Origin: Roseburia_D yibonii
GTDB lineage: Bacteria; Bacillota; Clostridia; Lachnospirales; Lachnospiraceae
DNA length: 64,000 bases
Assembly (NCBI RefSeq): GCF_014297335.1
Contig: NZ_JACOQH010000006.1
Span: forward strand, 1-64,000
Reading direction: 5' to 3'
The position numbers and the translations under genes were made by a program. Positions 7,784 to 15,648 of this stretch are shown here, piece by piece; positions within the stretch are counted from its first letter, which is position 1; the number at the start of each line of letters is the position of its first letter. A model generated the notes under the pieces. It made no database searches. It saw nothing but the letters and a program-made list of their open reading frames with translations, and was not told the DNA's origin.

Positions 7784-9496
7784 ATGTTGTCGAAGAAAAA
7801 TATGATGAAAAAGAACTTGGAAAATTTGCATCTGCAGGAAAGGATAAACTATGGCTACAGAAAAGTCATTATTATGATGTTAGTCTCAGGTCTGTTTTCT
7901 ATTGTGGTCATAGGTATGCTATTTGCCAATATGATGCATTATGTACAAAATGTTACTGTTGCAGACCGGGCGGTGAAAACCTGCAGGATAAATGTTAACG
8001 CAGCAGCGAGAAATATCAGGGAAATGGCACTAGAAAATGATGCATCCTCTTATGACGGTTATGAGCAGACGGTAGAAAGACTGCTTGGAGAAGTTGATAC
8101 CCAACTGAAAAATTTAAAGAACTCCGGAGTTGTTCCGGATGCGGATTATGAAGAATACGCATCTGCCCTTGCAGACTGGGGAAACATTGGTTATTCCATC
8201 ATGGAAGAAATCAAAAGCGGTGACAAGGATAAGGCAGTTGATTCAATTCTGAATGATTGTACCCCGGCATTAAATGACGCCGTAAAAATTGCAATAAGAT
8301 TAGATGAAATGACCGATGAGGTAAGCAGCCAGGCAGTCAGAATTACGGTTATTTTTGCAGTGGCAGGAATTGTGTGTATTATTATTTGTCTGGTTTTGGC
8401 ATGGAAACTGACAATAAAAACAGGCAAAAAAGTACTTGAGTCAATTTTAGTACCATTACGTGAAGTGGAAGCCGTTGCACAGGAATTAACAGATGGAAAC
8501 CTGCACAGCACGCTGGACTACCGTTCAGATGATGAGATTGGAAGACTGGCACACAATATGCGCAAATCCATCCGCATTCTGGGAAGCTATGTAGATGATA
8601 TTGGACGTGCAATGAAGATGTTTGCAGAAGGAAATTTTGATGTGCAGCCGGAAGTAGAGTGGAAAGGGGATTTCGTTGGAATTCTAAACTCCTTTATGTT
8701 GTTTGAAGAAAGCATGGCAGAGACAATAAAGGGAATCCAGCATGTTTCAGATGAAGTTTCGGGTGCCGCAGATCAGGTGGCATCAAGCTCCAATGACCTT
8801 GCGGATGGAGCAACAAATCAGGCAGCAGTTGTAGAAGAACTGACCGCAACAGTCGCAGGTGTTTCTGAACAGGTAGGAAAAAATTCACAATCCGCAAAAG
8901 AAATCAGTGGAAGAGTAGACGAACTTGGAAATGCCATTCTGGAAAGCAATGGTAAAATGAGGGATATGGTTGATTCTATGAATGAGATCAACGGGGCATC
9001 AAAAGAGATTGACAAGATCATTGCAACAATCAATGAAATTGCGTCCCAGACGAATCTGCTTGCATTGAATGCTTCCATTGAGGCTGCAAGAGCAGGGGAG
9101 GCAGGAAAGGGATTTGCAGTTGTAGCGAATCAGGTAAATGTGCTGGCAGACCAGAGTGCCCAGGCAGCAGAGGAATCCGCAACATTGATTGAAACCTCTG
9201 TGAAAGCCGTGGAAAAGGGTATGGTGATTGCAGGGCAGACGGCATCACAATTGCAGGAGGTCGCTAAGAATTCCCAGATCATTACAAAAGAAGTCACAAA
9301 TATTGCAGAAACGTTAGAGACACAGACAACAGAAATCCAACAGATTAATGATGGAATTGAACAGATCAATGATGTCGTACAGACGAATTCGGCAACATCT
9401 GAAGAATGTGCAGCAGCCAGTCAGGAGATGAGCAGTGAAGCGGAAAATCTGCGTGAAATGATCCGGAAATTTAAAGTTGCAGAAAATAGAAATTAA
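7784..9496 (+). CDS. Methyl-accepting chemotaxis protein (second chemoreceptor)
   Basis: A 570-residue chemoreceptor. Membrane helices are at about residues 27-50 and 186-210, enclosing a helical extracytoplasmic domain that differs from that of the receptor at 2793, so the two probably sense different ligands. HAMP lies at about 212-265 and the signalling tip NLLALNASIEAARAGEAGKG near 424-443, followed by QSAQAAEESATLIE. No C-terminal CheR tether is seen. The start follows AGAAAGGAAATAGCAAACT. It has its own promoter and is bounded by the ParA remnant upstream and a terminator plus IS66 remnant downstream, so it is monocistronic and lies inside the accessory segment. Confidence 0.93.
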   Translation: MLSKKNMMKKNLENLHLQERINYGYRKVIIMMLVSGLFSIVVIGMLFANMMHYVQNVTVADRAVKTCRINVNAAARNIREMALENDASSYDGYEQTVERLLGEVDTQLKNLKNSGVVPDADYEEYASALADWGNIGYSIMEEIKSGDKDKAVDSILNDCTPALNDAVKIAIRLDEMTDEVSSQAVRITVIFAVAGIVCIIICLVLAWKLTIKTGKKVLESILVPLREVEAVAQELTDGNLHSTLDYRSDDEIGRLAHNMRKSIRILGSYVDDIGRAMKMFAEGNFDVQPEVEWKGDFVGILNSFMLFEESMAETIKGIQHVSDEVSGAADQVASSSNDLADGATNQAAVVEELTATVAGVSEQVGKNSQSAKEISGRVDELGNAILESNGKMRDMVDSMNEINGASKEIDKIIATINEIASQTNLLALNASIEAARAGEAGKGFAVVANQVNVLADQSAQAAEESATLIETSVKAVEKGMVIAGQTASQLQEVAKNSQIITKEVTNIAETLETQTTEIQQINDGIEQINDVVQTNSATSEECAAASQEMSSEAENLREMIRKFKVAENRN

Positions 9497-9606
9497 AAAC
9501 GGTGCAAAAAATTATTGATGTTGAATTTACATATAAAGTTGTCGCAGGTAGGAACTATAATTTGACTCGTGACATATATAAATGCGGGAAAAGGATGCAA
9601 TGAGGA

Positions 9607-9648
9607 AATGTGCGTTATTGGTTTTAAACTGATAATGCACATTTTAAA
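9607..9648 (+). terminator. Terminator after the second chemoreceptor
   Basis: A 12-bp stem with one G-U pair (9607-9618 with 9632-9643) is followed by TTTTAAATT. It lies about 110 bases after the chemoreceptor stop; nothing else is recognised in the stretch between. Confidence 0.6.
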
Positions 9649-9655
9649 TTATATG

Positions 9656-9674
9656 GTAACTGTTCAGAACCCCC
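9656..9674 (+). repeat. Left terminal inverted repeat of the IS66-type element
   Basis: Reads GTAACTGTTCAGAACCCCC. It matches the reverse complement of 10853-10871 except at one base (A/T at the fourth position). Confidence 0.7.
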
Positions 9675-9904
9675 TTCGGGGTCGTTGTCAGCTGTTGTGC
9701 AAAACAGAGAATTAAAAAATTTTTTCTACCCTGATTTGCTATTATTTTGTGGACAAAAATGCTGATTTTTTATCTGTATACCAAACTTGTGGATAATCCT
9801 CAAACATCGGCATTTTATCCGTTTCATTTTCGTCTTTTGAGACGATTTCAGATATATTTATAAGCATTTGTACCTTCAAATTTAATACTTATCCACCGTC
9901 ATTT

Positions 9905-10851
9905 TGCCGGACAGATTTTGCACCAAATCACCGAAGTCTCCGCGAATCCTCAGGGAAGAAACAGGGTGCCCAGGAAGGTCATGAAGGGGTTCATCTCTCT
10001 GTCATTTCCAATCCAGACCACATCAGGGAGCATATGCATTCTGACTGTACCGGATGTCCTTTGCATGGCGGTGTAAAAACAGGATCATTTCCTGAAAACA
10101 TCAAGGCAGCTGTCCAGTATGGCAAAAATCTTCAGGCGATGGTTGTAGCTTTCAACACTGTTGGTGCCGTCAGCATCAATCGTACGCATGAAATCCTGTC
10201 CAGCGTGTTTAACATCCCGTTGGCAACAGGAACCATCAAAAACATGGTAACCCGCTGTGCGGAAGCGCTGAAAGATACTTATGAGCGGATCCGTCTGAAA
10301 ATGATCACGCTTGGACTGGTCCATTGTGATGAAACCGGCACCCGCGTAGATGGAAAAACCATCCGGAGCAGACATGGGCAGTCAGGTTTAAGGAGCTTCT
10401 GCTCGATATGAAAAAGGTACATGATAAAGCACTTCTTTCCGGTAAGGATGAGGTCAGCTGCTATCACCGCTATAAATTTGATATGGAGTATGATTCCATC
10501 ATCAAAACTGCATATGGGGAAAATCCACTTCCTGAAACTTCAGCTAAAAAGCGCGGTCGGAAGAAAAAAAGCAAAGTATTAAATTTGATCTGCAGACTGG
10601 ATAATTACAAGGAGTCAGTCTGCCTGTTTTTAAAGAATCTCTGTGTACCCTTTGATAACAATCAGGCGGAACGTGATCTGAGAATGGTAAAAGTAAAAAC
10701 CAAGGTTTCTGGATGCTTCCGGAGTGAAAAAGGTGCACAGGAATATCTTACAATCATGAGCTATATCGGATCAGCCCGTAAGCATGGAATAAATGCTTTC
10801 ACAGCTATCCGCGAAGCACTGAACGGAACCCCGGATATCATTTTCAACTAA
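9905..10851 (+). pseudogene. tnpC: IS66 TnpC-type transposase, frameshifted and deleted
   Basis: An N-terminal piece in an early frame reads EVSANPQGR, then after a frameshift DHIREHMHSDCTGCPLHGG, the cysteine-rich region of IS66 transposases. From 10034 follow FNTVGAVSINRTHEIL and GLVHCDETGTRVDGKT, the first catalytic Asp region. At about 10375 the frame jumps to FKELLLDMKKVHDKAL, skipping the roughly 60 residues that carry the second Asp. The end is intact: FLKNLCVPFDNNQAERDLRM, VKVKTKVSGCFRS and AFTAIREALNG, with the catalytic Glu in NNQAERD. Two lesions exclude activity. Confidence 0.75.
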
Positions 10852-10852
10852 C

Positions 10853-10871
10853 GGGGGTTCTGAACAGATAC
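10853..10871 (-). repeat. Right terminal inverted repeat of the IS66-type element
   Basis: GGGGGTTCTGAACAG at 10853-10867 plus four bases mirrors the left end at 9656-9674, and begins directly after the transposase stop region. Confidence 0.7.
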
Positions 10872-11018
10872 GATAACTGAATAAAATGAGCTAGTGGGCG
10901 GACTATCAGACTGGACAGAGGAGCCGGAACCTTGATTCCGGTAACACCGAGAATCCTTAAAGATGATCCCACAGCGCAAGAGTTTGTAAACGAGCTGAAT
11001 ATAGCAGAAGACTATAAG

Positions 11019-11083
11019 GAGCCTGCAAAACGGAAATATAACGAGAGATCGTTTTATTTTAATGCGTTTTGCAGGCTCTTTTT
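11019..11083 (+). terminator. Large hairpin with T-run, probable terminator
   Basis: GAGCCTGCAAAAC (11019-11031) is perfectly complementary to 11066-11078, with a 34-base loop and a TTTTT tail. The preceding 150 bases (10872-11018) contain an open stretch reading IPVTPRILKDDPTAQEFV and on to FVNELNIAEDYKE, which looks like a gene end, but no gene start is present. The terminator probably belonged to that lost gene. Confidence 0.5.
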
Positions 11084-11091
11084 CTGTTCCA

Positions 11092-11388
11092 TCATAAGAC
11101 ATAACCAGCATGAAAGGAACGTGCCTTGTTCATAGGAATGCAGGCAGCCTGCGAGAATTCAACCGTAACTTTCCCAGTGCGCTCATTGTAGAGTTCGGTT
11201 TCTTTGGCGGCTTCGCTTTTAGCCCAGGCCATAAGTTTTTCATCATCACCATTGAACTGTTCCAACAAAGAGTTGTATTTTCCGAGCTTTTTATAGATAC
11301 GAGAAGATGATTTCCCGTCTTCTTTTCGGCATGACTGATAAATGTAAACATCTTTATTGTTTTTACTACCTGTAACTGCAATATACAT
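11092..11388 (-). pseudogene. N-terminal fragment of an IS1634-type transposase
   Basis: The 98-codon frame begins MYIAVTGSKNNKDVYIYQSC and continues KEDGKSSSRIYKKLGKYNSL, EKLMAWAKSEAAKETELYNE and TGKVTVEFSQAACI. This is the usual N-terminal domain of IS1634-type (IS4 superfamily) transposases of around 550-600 residues, which have their DDE residues further downstream. The frame ends at 11092 near the terminator hairpin, so over four fifths of the protein is missing. The start codon follows AAAAAGGATTTTGTGTT on the minus strand. Confidence 0.65.
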
Positions 11389-11603
11389 AACACAAAATCC
11401 TTTTTCTTTTAAGCATATAACACTATTACGAACAGGTACATAGTAAAACGAAAAAATGTAGGTTTTATGCGACCTGCGATAACTTTTTTAAATATTCAAC
11501 TGTCAAACTCCCGAGTAGTGGGGGACAAAACGATCTACCATCGAATTGGCTTACATTTTCGGGGGAGAAACTTACACTTTCGTAAGATTGCGGTTTCTTC
11601 AAT

Positions 11604-11651
11604 TTGCACTTCAATATGCAGTGTGTTAAAATATACATTAGTCCTAACTAA
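11604..11651 (+). promoter_or_regulatory. Promoter with overlapping palindromic operator for the hydrolase gene
   Basis: TTGCAC (11604-11609), 17-base spacer and TAAAAT (11627-11632) with an upstream TG form a strong promoter. TTAGT-CCTA-ACTAA (11638-11651) is an inverted repeat lying over the expected transcription start, the usual place for a repressor site. The gene at 11703 follows. The rest of the stretch 11389-11603 has no recognised feature. Confidence 0.55.
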
Positions 11652-11702
11652 CCAAAGAACAAAAATATATCGTAGAAAATGTACGGACTGGGAGTGGAAG
11701 AA

Positions 11703-12485
11703 ATGAAAGTATATGAATTTGGAGATCAGGAGAAGCCGGTTATCATGCTCTTTCCGGGAACCTGCTGTTACTGGAAAAATAATTTCGGACATGTTCTCGA
11801 CCTTCTGCAGCAGCACTTTTACACGCTTGTGGTAAGCTACAGCGGATTTGATGAGACAGAGAACACGACATTTGTTTCCGAATTGGATGAGACAGAAAAG
11901 ATCGAAGCGTTTATCAAAGAACGGTTTGACGGGAAAATATTTGCGGCATACGGCTGCTCACTCGGAGGTTCGGTCGTATCTTTGCTGGTGAGCCGGCAGA
12001 ATGTCCACATCGATCATGCGATGATCGGTTCCAGTGACATGGATCAGGCGCCAAAGTGGCTGGCAAAATTAGAGACAGCGCTCATGATACCGGTGTTTTA
12101 TCCGCTGATTACCGGAAATGGAAGCTCCGGATTGAAAAAGAAACTGGAGAAGAAAATGAACGAGGAAAGCGACAGATCCGAGTACATAAAGAAATTTATG
12201 AAAATGATGGGAATAAACAGCGGGATGGATTTTTCCTTTATTTCCAGGGAATCGATGAAAAATCAGTTCTGCACGGATCTCTATACGAAAGTCGGCACCA
12301 AGATCGAGGTGCCGGGAACCGTCATTCATGTATTTTACGCAAAGAAAATGGGAGAGAAATATTTGAAACGGTATTTCAAGTATTTTGCGAATCCGGACAT
12401 CCGGGAATTTGACCTGCAGCATGAGGAACTGCTGTTGGATGAAAAACGGTGGACAAAGGAAGTTTGCAAAGCGTGCGGGATATAA
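11703..12485 (+). CDS. Alpha/beta-hydrolase family protein
   Basis: A 260-residue soluble protein with the alpha/beta-hydrolase pattern: VIMLFPGTCCYWKNNF (oxyanion-hole strand-loop), then the nucleophile elbow AAYGCSLGGS with Ser at about residue 92. The region after it is a helical cap (KLEKKMNEESDRSEYIKKF), and a late His lies in DLQHEELLLDEKRW. The canonical acid is not obvious. The ATG at 11703 is preferred to the one at 11679 because GGGAGTGGAAG precedes it. Substrate unknown; esterase or peptidase-like activity on a small molecule is plausible. It has its own promoter with an operator-like palindrome. Confidence 0.7.
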   Translation: MKVYEFGDQEKPVIMLFPGTCCYWKNNFGHVLDLLQQHFYTLVVSYSGFDETENTTFVSELDETEKIEAFIKERFDGKIFAAYGCSLGGSVVSLLVSRQNVHIDHAMIGSSDMDQAPKWLAKLETALMIPVFYPLITGNGSSGLKKKLEKKMNEESDRSEYIKKFMKMMGINSGMDFSFISRESMKNQFCTDLYTKVGTKIEVPGTVIHVFYAKKMGEKYLKRYFKYFANPDIREFDLQHEELLLDEKRWTKEVCKACGI

Positions 12486-12560
12486 AAAACAGTTAAGAAT
12501 CATAAGAAAATAAAGCATCTGCTCCGGTTGGACCGAAGCGCACATTTTGTCGTTCTGTGG

Positions 12561-12589
12561 TTGTCGCAGAGCGGCTTTTGTGCTATATT
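12561..12589 (+). promoter_or_regulatory. Promoter of the acidic repeat membrane protein
   Basis: TTGTCG (12561-12566), 17 bases, TATATT (12584-12589). Transcription would begin near 12596, only a few bases before the first possible ATG at 12601, which supports the later start at 12637. Confidence 0.55.
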
Positions 12590-12636
12590 AGAGAAAAGAA
12601 ATGGATGAATATTACATTAGATGGAGGAAACGTCTC

Positions 12637-13899
12637 ATGGGGAAGAATCGTAAGAAATTCGCAATTCTTTTTTCAGTAATGGCACTTACTGCTTTACTGG
12701 TCGTAGAATTGTACATTATGATCAATGATTCACAAAGTTATATTAACATGGCGATCGTAGCGGTGATCATGCTGGTGCTCGTATATCTTCTTGTGAATAT
12801 GATCCTGCGGCAGAGCGAGGAACGTCAGAAAAAAATGGAAGAACTTTATGAGGATGTTTTTAAATCGCAGAAGGCATCCTATCTGTTGTTACGGAAGCAT
12901 TTTACGGAAATAGAAAAACAGATCGGTGAAGTCAGAAAAGAAGTGAAAGCACCTAAGGATGAGATCATCTCGATCCAGAAGGCGATCGCGAAGATCACGA
13001 TCAGCCGCAGTAAGGAAAACACAGATGCGCTTATGAACAGCAATGACAGAATGATGGAGAAAGTATATGGTTTCGAAAATCTGTTAGAGCAGTCCAACAA
13101 AGAGCTGCTGGCACAGCAGAAAGAGATGTTGGACGAGATGAGCCATGAACTGGCGGATCTGTTCCGGAAGATGGAAAAAGAACTGCCGGAGCAGCTCGCG
13201 GAAGCAGCAGAGGTAATAAGCGAACCGGACATCATGCCGGATGTTGACGAGGTGGAGCCGGAGATCATTCCGACCGAGGACGCGGATGAAGATGTCATCA
13301 CCGAGCCGGAACTGATCCCTGCCGAAGACGAAGTATCTGAGGTGATCGAGGAAGAGGAGCCGATGGCAGAGCCGGAAATTTCAGCAGATGCGGGACAGAC
13401 CGAAGAACCGGTTGTAATGGATGATCCGAACAAGATGATGAGCCCGGATGATATCGCGGCACTGCTTGCAGGTATGCAGAGTGAGCCGGAGCCGACACCA
13501 GAGCCAGAAGCTGAAGTTCAGCCGGAACCGGAAGCAGCACCAGCTCCTGAGGCAGAGCCAGTAGCCGAACCAGAGCCGGAAACTCAGCCAGAACCGGAAG
13601 CAGCACCGGAACCGGTTCAGGAAGAGGCACCGCATCCGAAGTCAGCGCTTGAGGCACTTGCAAAACATTCGGCACCGGAACCGGAAGCCGATGATCCGAA
13701 CAAGATGATGGGGCCTGACGATATCGCGGCACTGCTTGCAAGTATGCAGAATGAGCCGGAGCCGGCATCTGCGCCAGAAGCCGAAGTTCAGTCGGAACCG
13801 GAAGTCATGCCAGAACCGGAACCGACACCGACGGCAGATGCAGATCCAAACCGGAAAATGACACCGGAAGAGATCGCGGCATTATTTGCGAATATGTAA
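12637..13899 (+). CDS. Membrane-anchored acidic protein with three FliM-like motifs
   Basis: About 420 residues. Two membrane helices near the N-terminus (about residues 8-29 and 36-57) are followed by a coiled coil to about residue 185, then a very acidic Pro-Glu-rich tail. The tail holds three copies of one motif: DPNKMMSPDDIAALLAGM, DPNKMMGPDDIAALLASM and DPNRKMTPEEIAALFANM, the last at the C-terminus. They resemble the SQDEIDALL motif at the N-termini of FliM and FliY, which in FliM binds CheY-P. I do not recognise the full protein. The start at 12637 has GGAGGAAAC eight bases upstream; the ATG at 12601 lacks a site. A strong terminator follows. Confidence 0.7.
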   Translation: MGKNRKKFAILFSVMALTALLVVELYIMINDSQSYINMAIVAVIMLVLVYLLVNMILRQSEERQKKMEELYEDVFKSQKASYLLLRKHFTEIEKQIGEVRKEVKAPKDEIISIQKAIAKITISRSKENTDALMNSNDRMMEKVYGFENLLEQSNKELLAQQKEMLDEMSHELADLFRKMEKELPEQLAEAAEVISEPDIMPDVDEVEPEIIPTEDADEDVITEPELIPAEDEVSEVIEEEEPMAEPEISADAGQTEEPVVMDDPNKMMSPDDIAALLAGMQSEPEPTPEPEAEVQPEPEAAPAPEAEPVAEPEPETQPEPEAAPEPVQEEAPHPKSALEALAKHSAPEPEADDPNKMMGPDDIAALLASMQNEPEPASAPEAEVQSEPEVMPEPEPTPTADADPNRKMTPEEIAALFANM

Positions 13900-13913
13900 A
13901 GAATGTTAAAATA

Positions 13914-13951
13914 AAAACGATCGCGGAGAGAAATCTCTGCGATCGTTTTTT
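13914..13951 (+). terminator. Strong intrinsic terminator, probably bidirectional
   Basis: AAAACGATCGCGGAGA pairs with TCTCTGCGATCGTTTT around a GAAA loop, with T-runs on both strands. It separates the gene ending at 13899 from the convergent pepT gene. Confidence 0.9.
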
Positions 13952-13989
13952 GTAATGGCGACGAGGAACGCATCCCGTCTCTGTCGCTG

Positions 13990-15210
13990 TTATTTTTCAA
14001 CCGGATGTTTTACAATTTCCTTAATGATCTTTACTGCATGTTCCATGCCTTCTACGGTAATGTGTTCATACGGGCCGTGGAATCCGTAGCCGCCGGTTCC
14101 GAGGTTCGGACACGGCAGACCCATATAGCTTAACCGGGCACCGTCGGTACCTCCGCGCACCGGAGTGGAAACAAGCGGAATGCCGACCGTTTTTATCGCT
14201 TCGTTTGCGATCTCGATCACATACATATGATCCTTCATGACCTCAAGCATATTGTAATAGCTGTCGGTTACGGTTAAAGATACGGTGTCCGCATGGTATT
14301 TTTGGTTCATCTGATCCGCGATGGAAGTAAGAAGCGCCTTGCGTTCCTCAAACCGTTTTCTGTCATGATCGCGGATGATATAAGAAAGCTCTGCGTGCGC
14401 GATCTCGCCGGACATATGCATCAGCGAGAAAAAGCCCTCGCGTCCTTCGGTGTGTTCCGGGGTTTCTGCTTCCGGCAAAAGACTCTGGATCTCGCAGGCA
14501 ACAGCGGCTGCGTTTACCATGATGTCCTTTGCGGAACCCGGATGGACATTTACGCCCTTGATCTTAAAAGAAGCGGCGGCGGCGTTAAAGTTTTCATAGG
14601 CGATCTCGCCTTCGTAATCGCCGTCAACCGTGTAAGCGTAATCTGCCTTGAAATAATCAAGGTTAAAAAGATCCGCCCCGCGTCCGACTTCTTCGTCCGG
14701 GGTGAAACCGATCCAGATGTCGCTGTGTGGAATGTCCTCACGGATGATCTCTTCCACTGCGGTTAAGATCTCCGCGATCCCTGCTTTATCGTCCGCGCCG
14801 AGCAGCGTGGTTCCATCCGTTGTGATGAGGGTGCGGCCCTTAAAATCTTTCAGTTCCGGGAAATCACTGACTTTTAAGAGGTCACCGGTTCCCTTTAACA
14901 GAACGTCTTTTCCATCGTAATCAGGAATTACCTGAGGTTTTACATTTTCGCCCGAAGCATCCGGGGCAGTATCCATATGGGAAATAAAGCCGATCGCTTT
15001 TTTGGATTCATAGCCTTGGGTCGCAGGCAGAAGCCCATAGACGTAGCAGTGCTCATCTACAGTTACCTGGGACAGATGCATGTCCGTCAGTTCTTTTTCC
15101 AGCATGTGCGCCAGTGTGAACTGACGGCTGGTGCTTGGAATGTTTTCCTGGTCGTCTTCGGATGTCGTATGGCAGGAAACGTAGTTTAATAATCTCTCTT
15201 GTACCTTCAT
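13990..15210 (-). CDS. pepT: Peptidase T (tripeptide aminopeptidase, M20 family)
   Basis: A 406-residue cytosolic zinc aminopeptidase that releases the N-terminal residue from tripeptides. The M20 co-catalytic metal motifs are in order: ISHMDTAPDASG (His and Asp), GTTLLGADDKAGIAEI, GFTPDEEVGRGAD (Glu-Glu pair), TVDGDYEGEIAYENFNAA, and RGGTDGARLSYMGLPCPNLG with GYGFHGPYEHI (last His). The lid domain with VHPGSAKDIMVNA is present. Length matches the family. The start at 15210 follows AAGGAGACATTT on the minus strand. Monocistronic, convergent with the upstream gene through the shared terminator at 13914. Confidence 0.95.
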   Translation of the reverse strand: MKVQERLLNYVSCHTTSEDDQENIPSTSRQFTLAHMLEKELTDMHLSQVTVDEHCYVYGLLPATQGYESKKAIGFISHMDTAPDASGENVKPQVIPDYDGKDVLLKGTGDLLKVSDFPELKDFKGRTLITTDGTTLLGADDKAGIAEILTAVEEIIREDIPHSDIWIGFTPDEEVGRGADLFNLDYFKADYAYTVDGDYEGEIAYENFNAAAASFKIKGVNVHPGSAKDIMVNAAAVACEIQSLLPEAETPEHTEGREGFFSLMHMSGEIAHAELSYIIRDHDRKRFEERKALLTSIADQMNQKYHADTVSLTVTDSYYNMLEVMKDHMYVIEIANEAIKTVGIPLVSTPVRGGTDGARLSYMGLPCPNLGTGGYGFHGPYEHITVEGMEHAVKIIKEIVKHPVEK

Positions 15211-15254
15211 AAATGTCTCCTTAAATTTTTTTTAAAAATTTCTAAAAAAAAGTG

Positions 15255-15283
15255 TTGCATTTTTTAGAAACCTATAATATAAT
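15255..15283 (+). promoter_or_regulatory. Promoter of tRNA-Lys
   Basis: TTGCAT (15255-15260), 17 bases, TATAAT (15278-15283), 25 bases before the tRNA 5' end. Confidence 0.75.
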
Positions 15284-15307
15284 ATATCTTGCGTTCGACA
15301 AGAACAA

Positions 15308-15380
15308 GCGCTTTTAGCTCAGCTGGCAGAGCACCTGACTCTTAATCAGGGTGTCCAGGGTTCGAACCCCTGAAGGCGCA
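15308..15380 (+). tRNA. tRNA-Lys (anticodon CTT)
   Basis: A 73-base cloverleaf. Acceptor arm GCGCTTT pairs with AAGGCGC (one G-U), the D arm is GCTC-GAGC, the anticodon stem CCTGA-TCAGG encloses CTCTTAA giving anticodon CTT, and the T arm is CAGGG-TTCGAAC-CCCTG. Discriminator is A and CCA is not encoded, as is common in Firmicutes. It reads AAG codons. Confidence 0.97.
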
Positions 15381-15389
15381 TACTAAAGT

Positions 15390-15429
15390 ATCGGTTTTGT
15401 AGGTAGCTACAGGGTCGGTGCTTTTTTTT
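15390..15429 (+). terminator. Terminator of the tRNA-Lys transcript
   Basis: A 13-bp stem with several G-U pairs (15390-15402 with 15407-15419) and a GTAG loop, followed by a run of eight T. Confidence 0.8.
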
Positions 15430-15487
15430 GTCCTGAAATTTATTGCCAAAAGACATTTTACAATGCCAAACAGAAAAAGTCCAGTGC

Positions 15488-15604
15488 TTATTTGGAATTG
15501 AAGTATTTTTTTACTTCACGGAACGACTTTTTGATCGTAGGGATGCCTTTTCGGTAAAGATCATGTTTGTAAAGACGGTAGAAAATCATTCTGGTCATTT
15601 TCAT
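15488..15604 (-). CDS. Small basic protein of 38 residues
   Basis: A complete small open frame on the minus strand, starting MKMTRMIFYRLYKHDLYRKG and continuing IPTIKKSFREVKKYFNSK. AGGAGGATTTTCC directly precedes the ATG, an excellent ribosome binding site. Eleven of 38 residues are Lys or Arg, with several aromatics, suggesting an amphipathic, nucleic-acid- or membrane-surface-binding peptide; no family is recognised. It is divergent from the DUF1638 gene at 15649 with 44 bases between them. Translation is supported by the Shine-Dalgarno but homologues are needed for proof. Confidence 0.6.
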   Translation of the reverse strand: MKMTRMIFYRLYKHDLYRKGIPTIKKSFREVKKYFNSK

Positions 15605-15648
15605 GGAAAATCCTCCTTATAATAAGAGTATATGCGGAAAGGGAAAAA

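Larger units (their letters stand above)
9656..10871 (+). mobile_element. Internally deleted IS66-family element
   Basis: The segment is bounded by inverted repeats of about 19 bp with one mismatch, starting GTAACTGTTCAGAACCCCC on the left and complementary at 10853-10871. GTA ends and an IS66-type TnpC-like protein identify the family. IS66 elements are usually over 2 kb with three genes; here only pieces of the large transposase gene remain, so the copy is dead on its own. The flanking eight bases (9648-9655 and 10872-10879) do not match, so no target duplication is visible. The 9675-9900 stretch holds no recognisable gene. Confidence 0.7.

Noticed and set aside
12879..13768. Long minus-strand frames rich in Ser and Leu/Pro
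   Set aside because: They mirror the acidic Pro/Glu repeats of the plus-strand membrane protein; composition is a direct shadow of that repeat.
13440..13899. Tandem DNA repeats as a mobile or variable-number element
   Set aside because: The repetition is at protein level within one frame, with synonymous differences, so it is a repeated protein motif rather than a DNA repeat.
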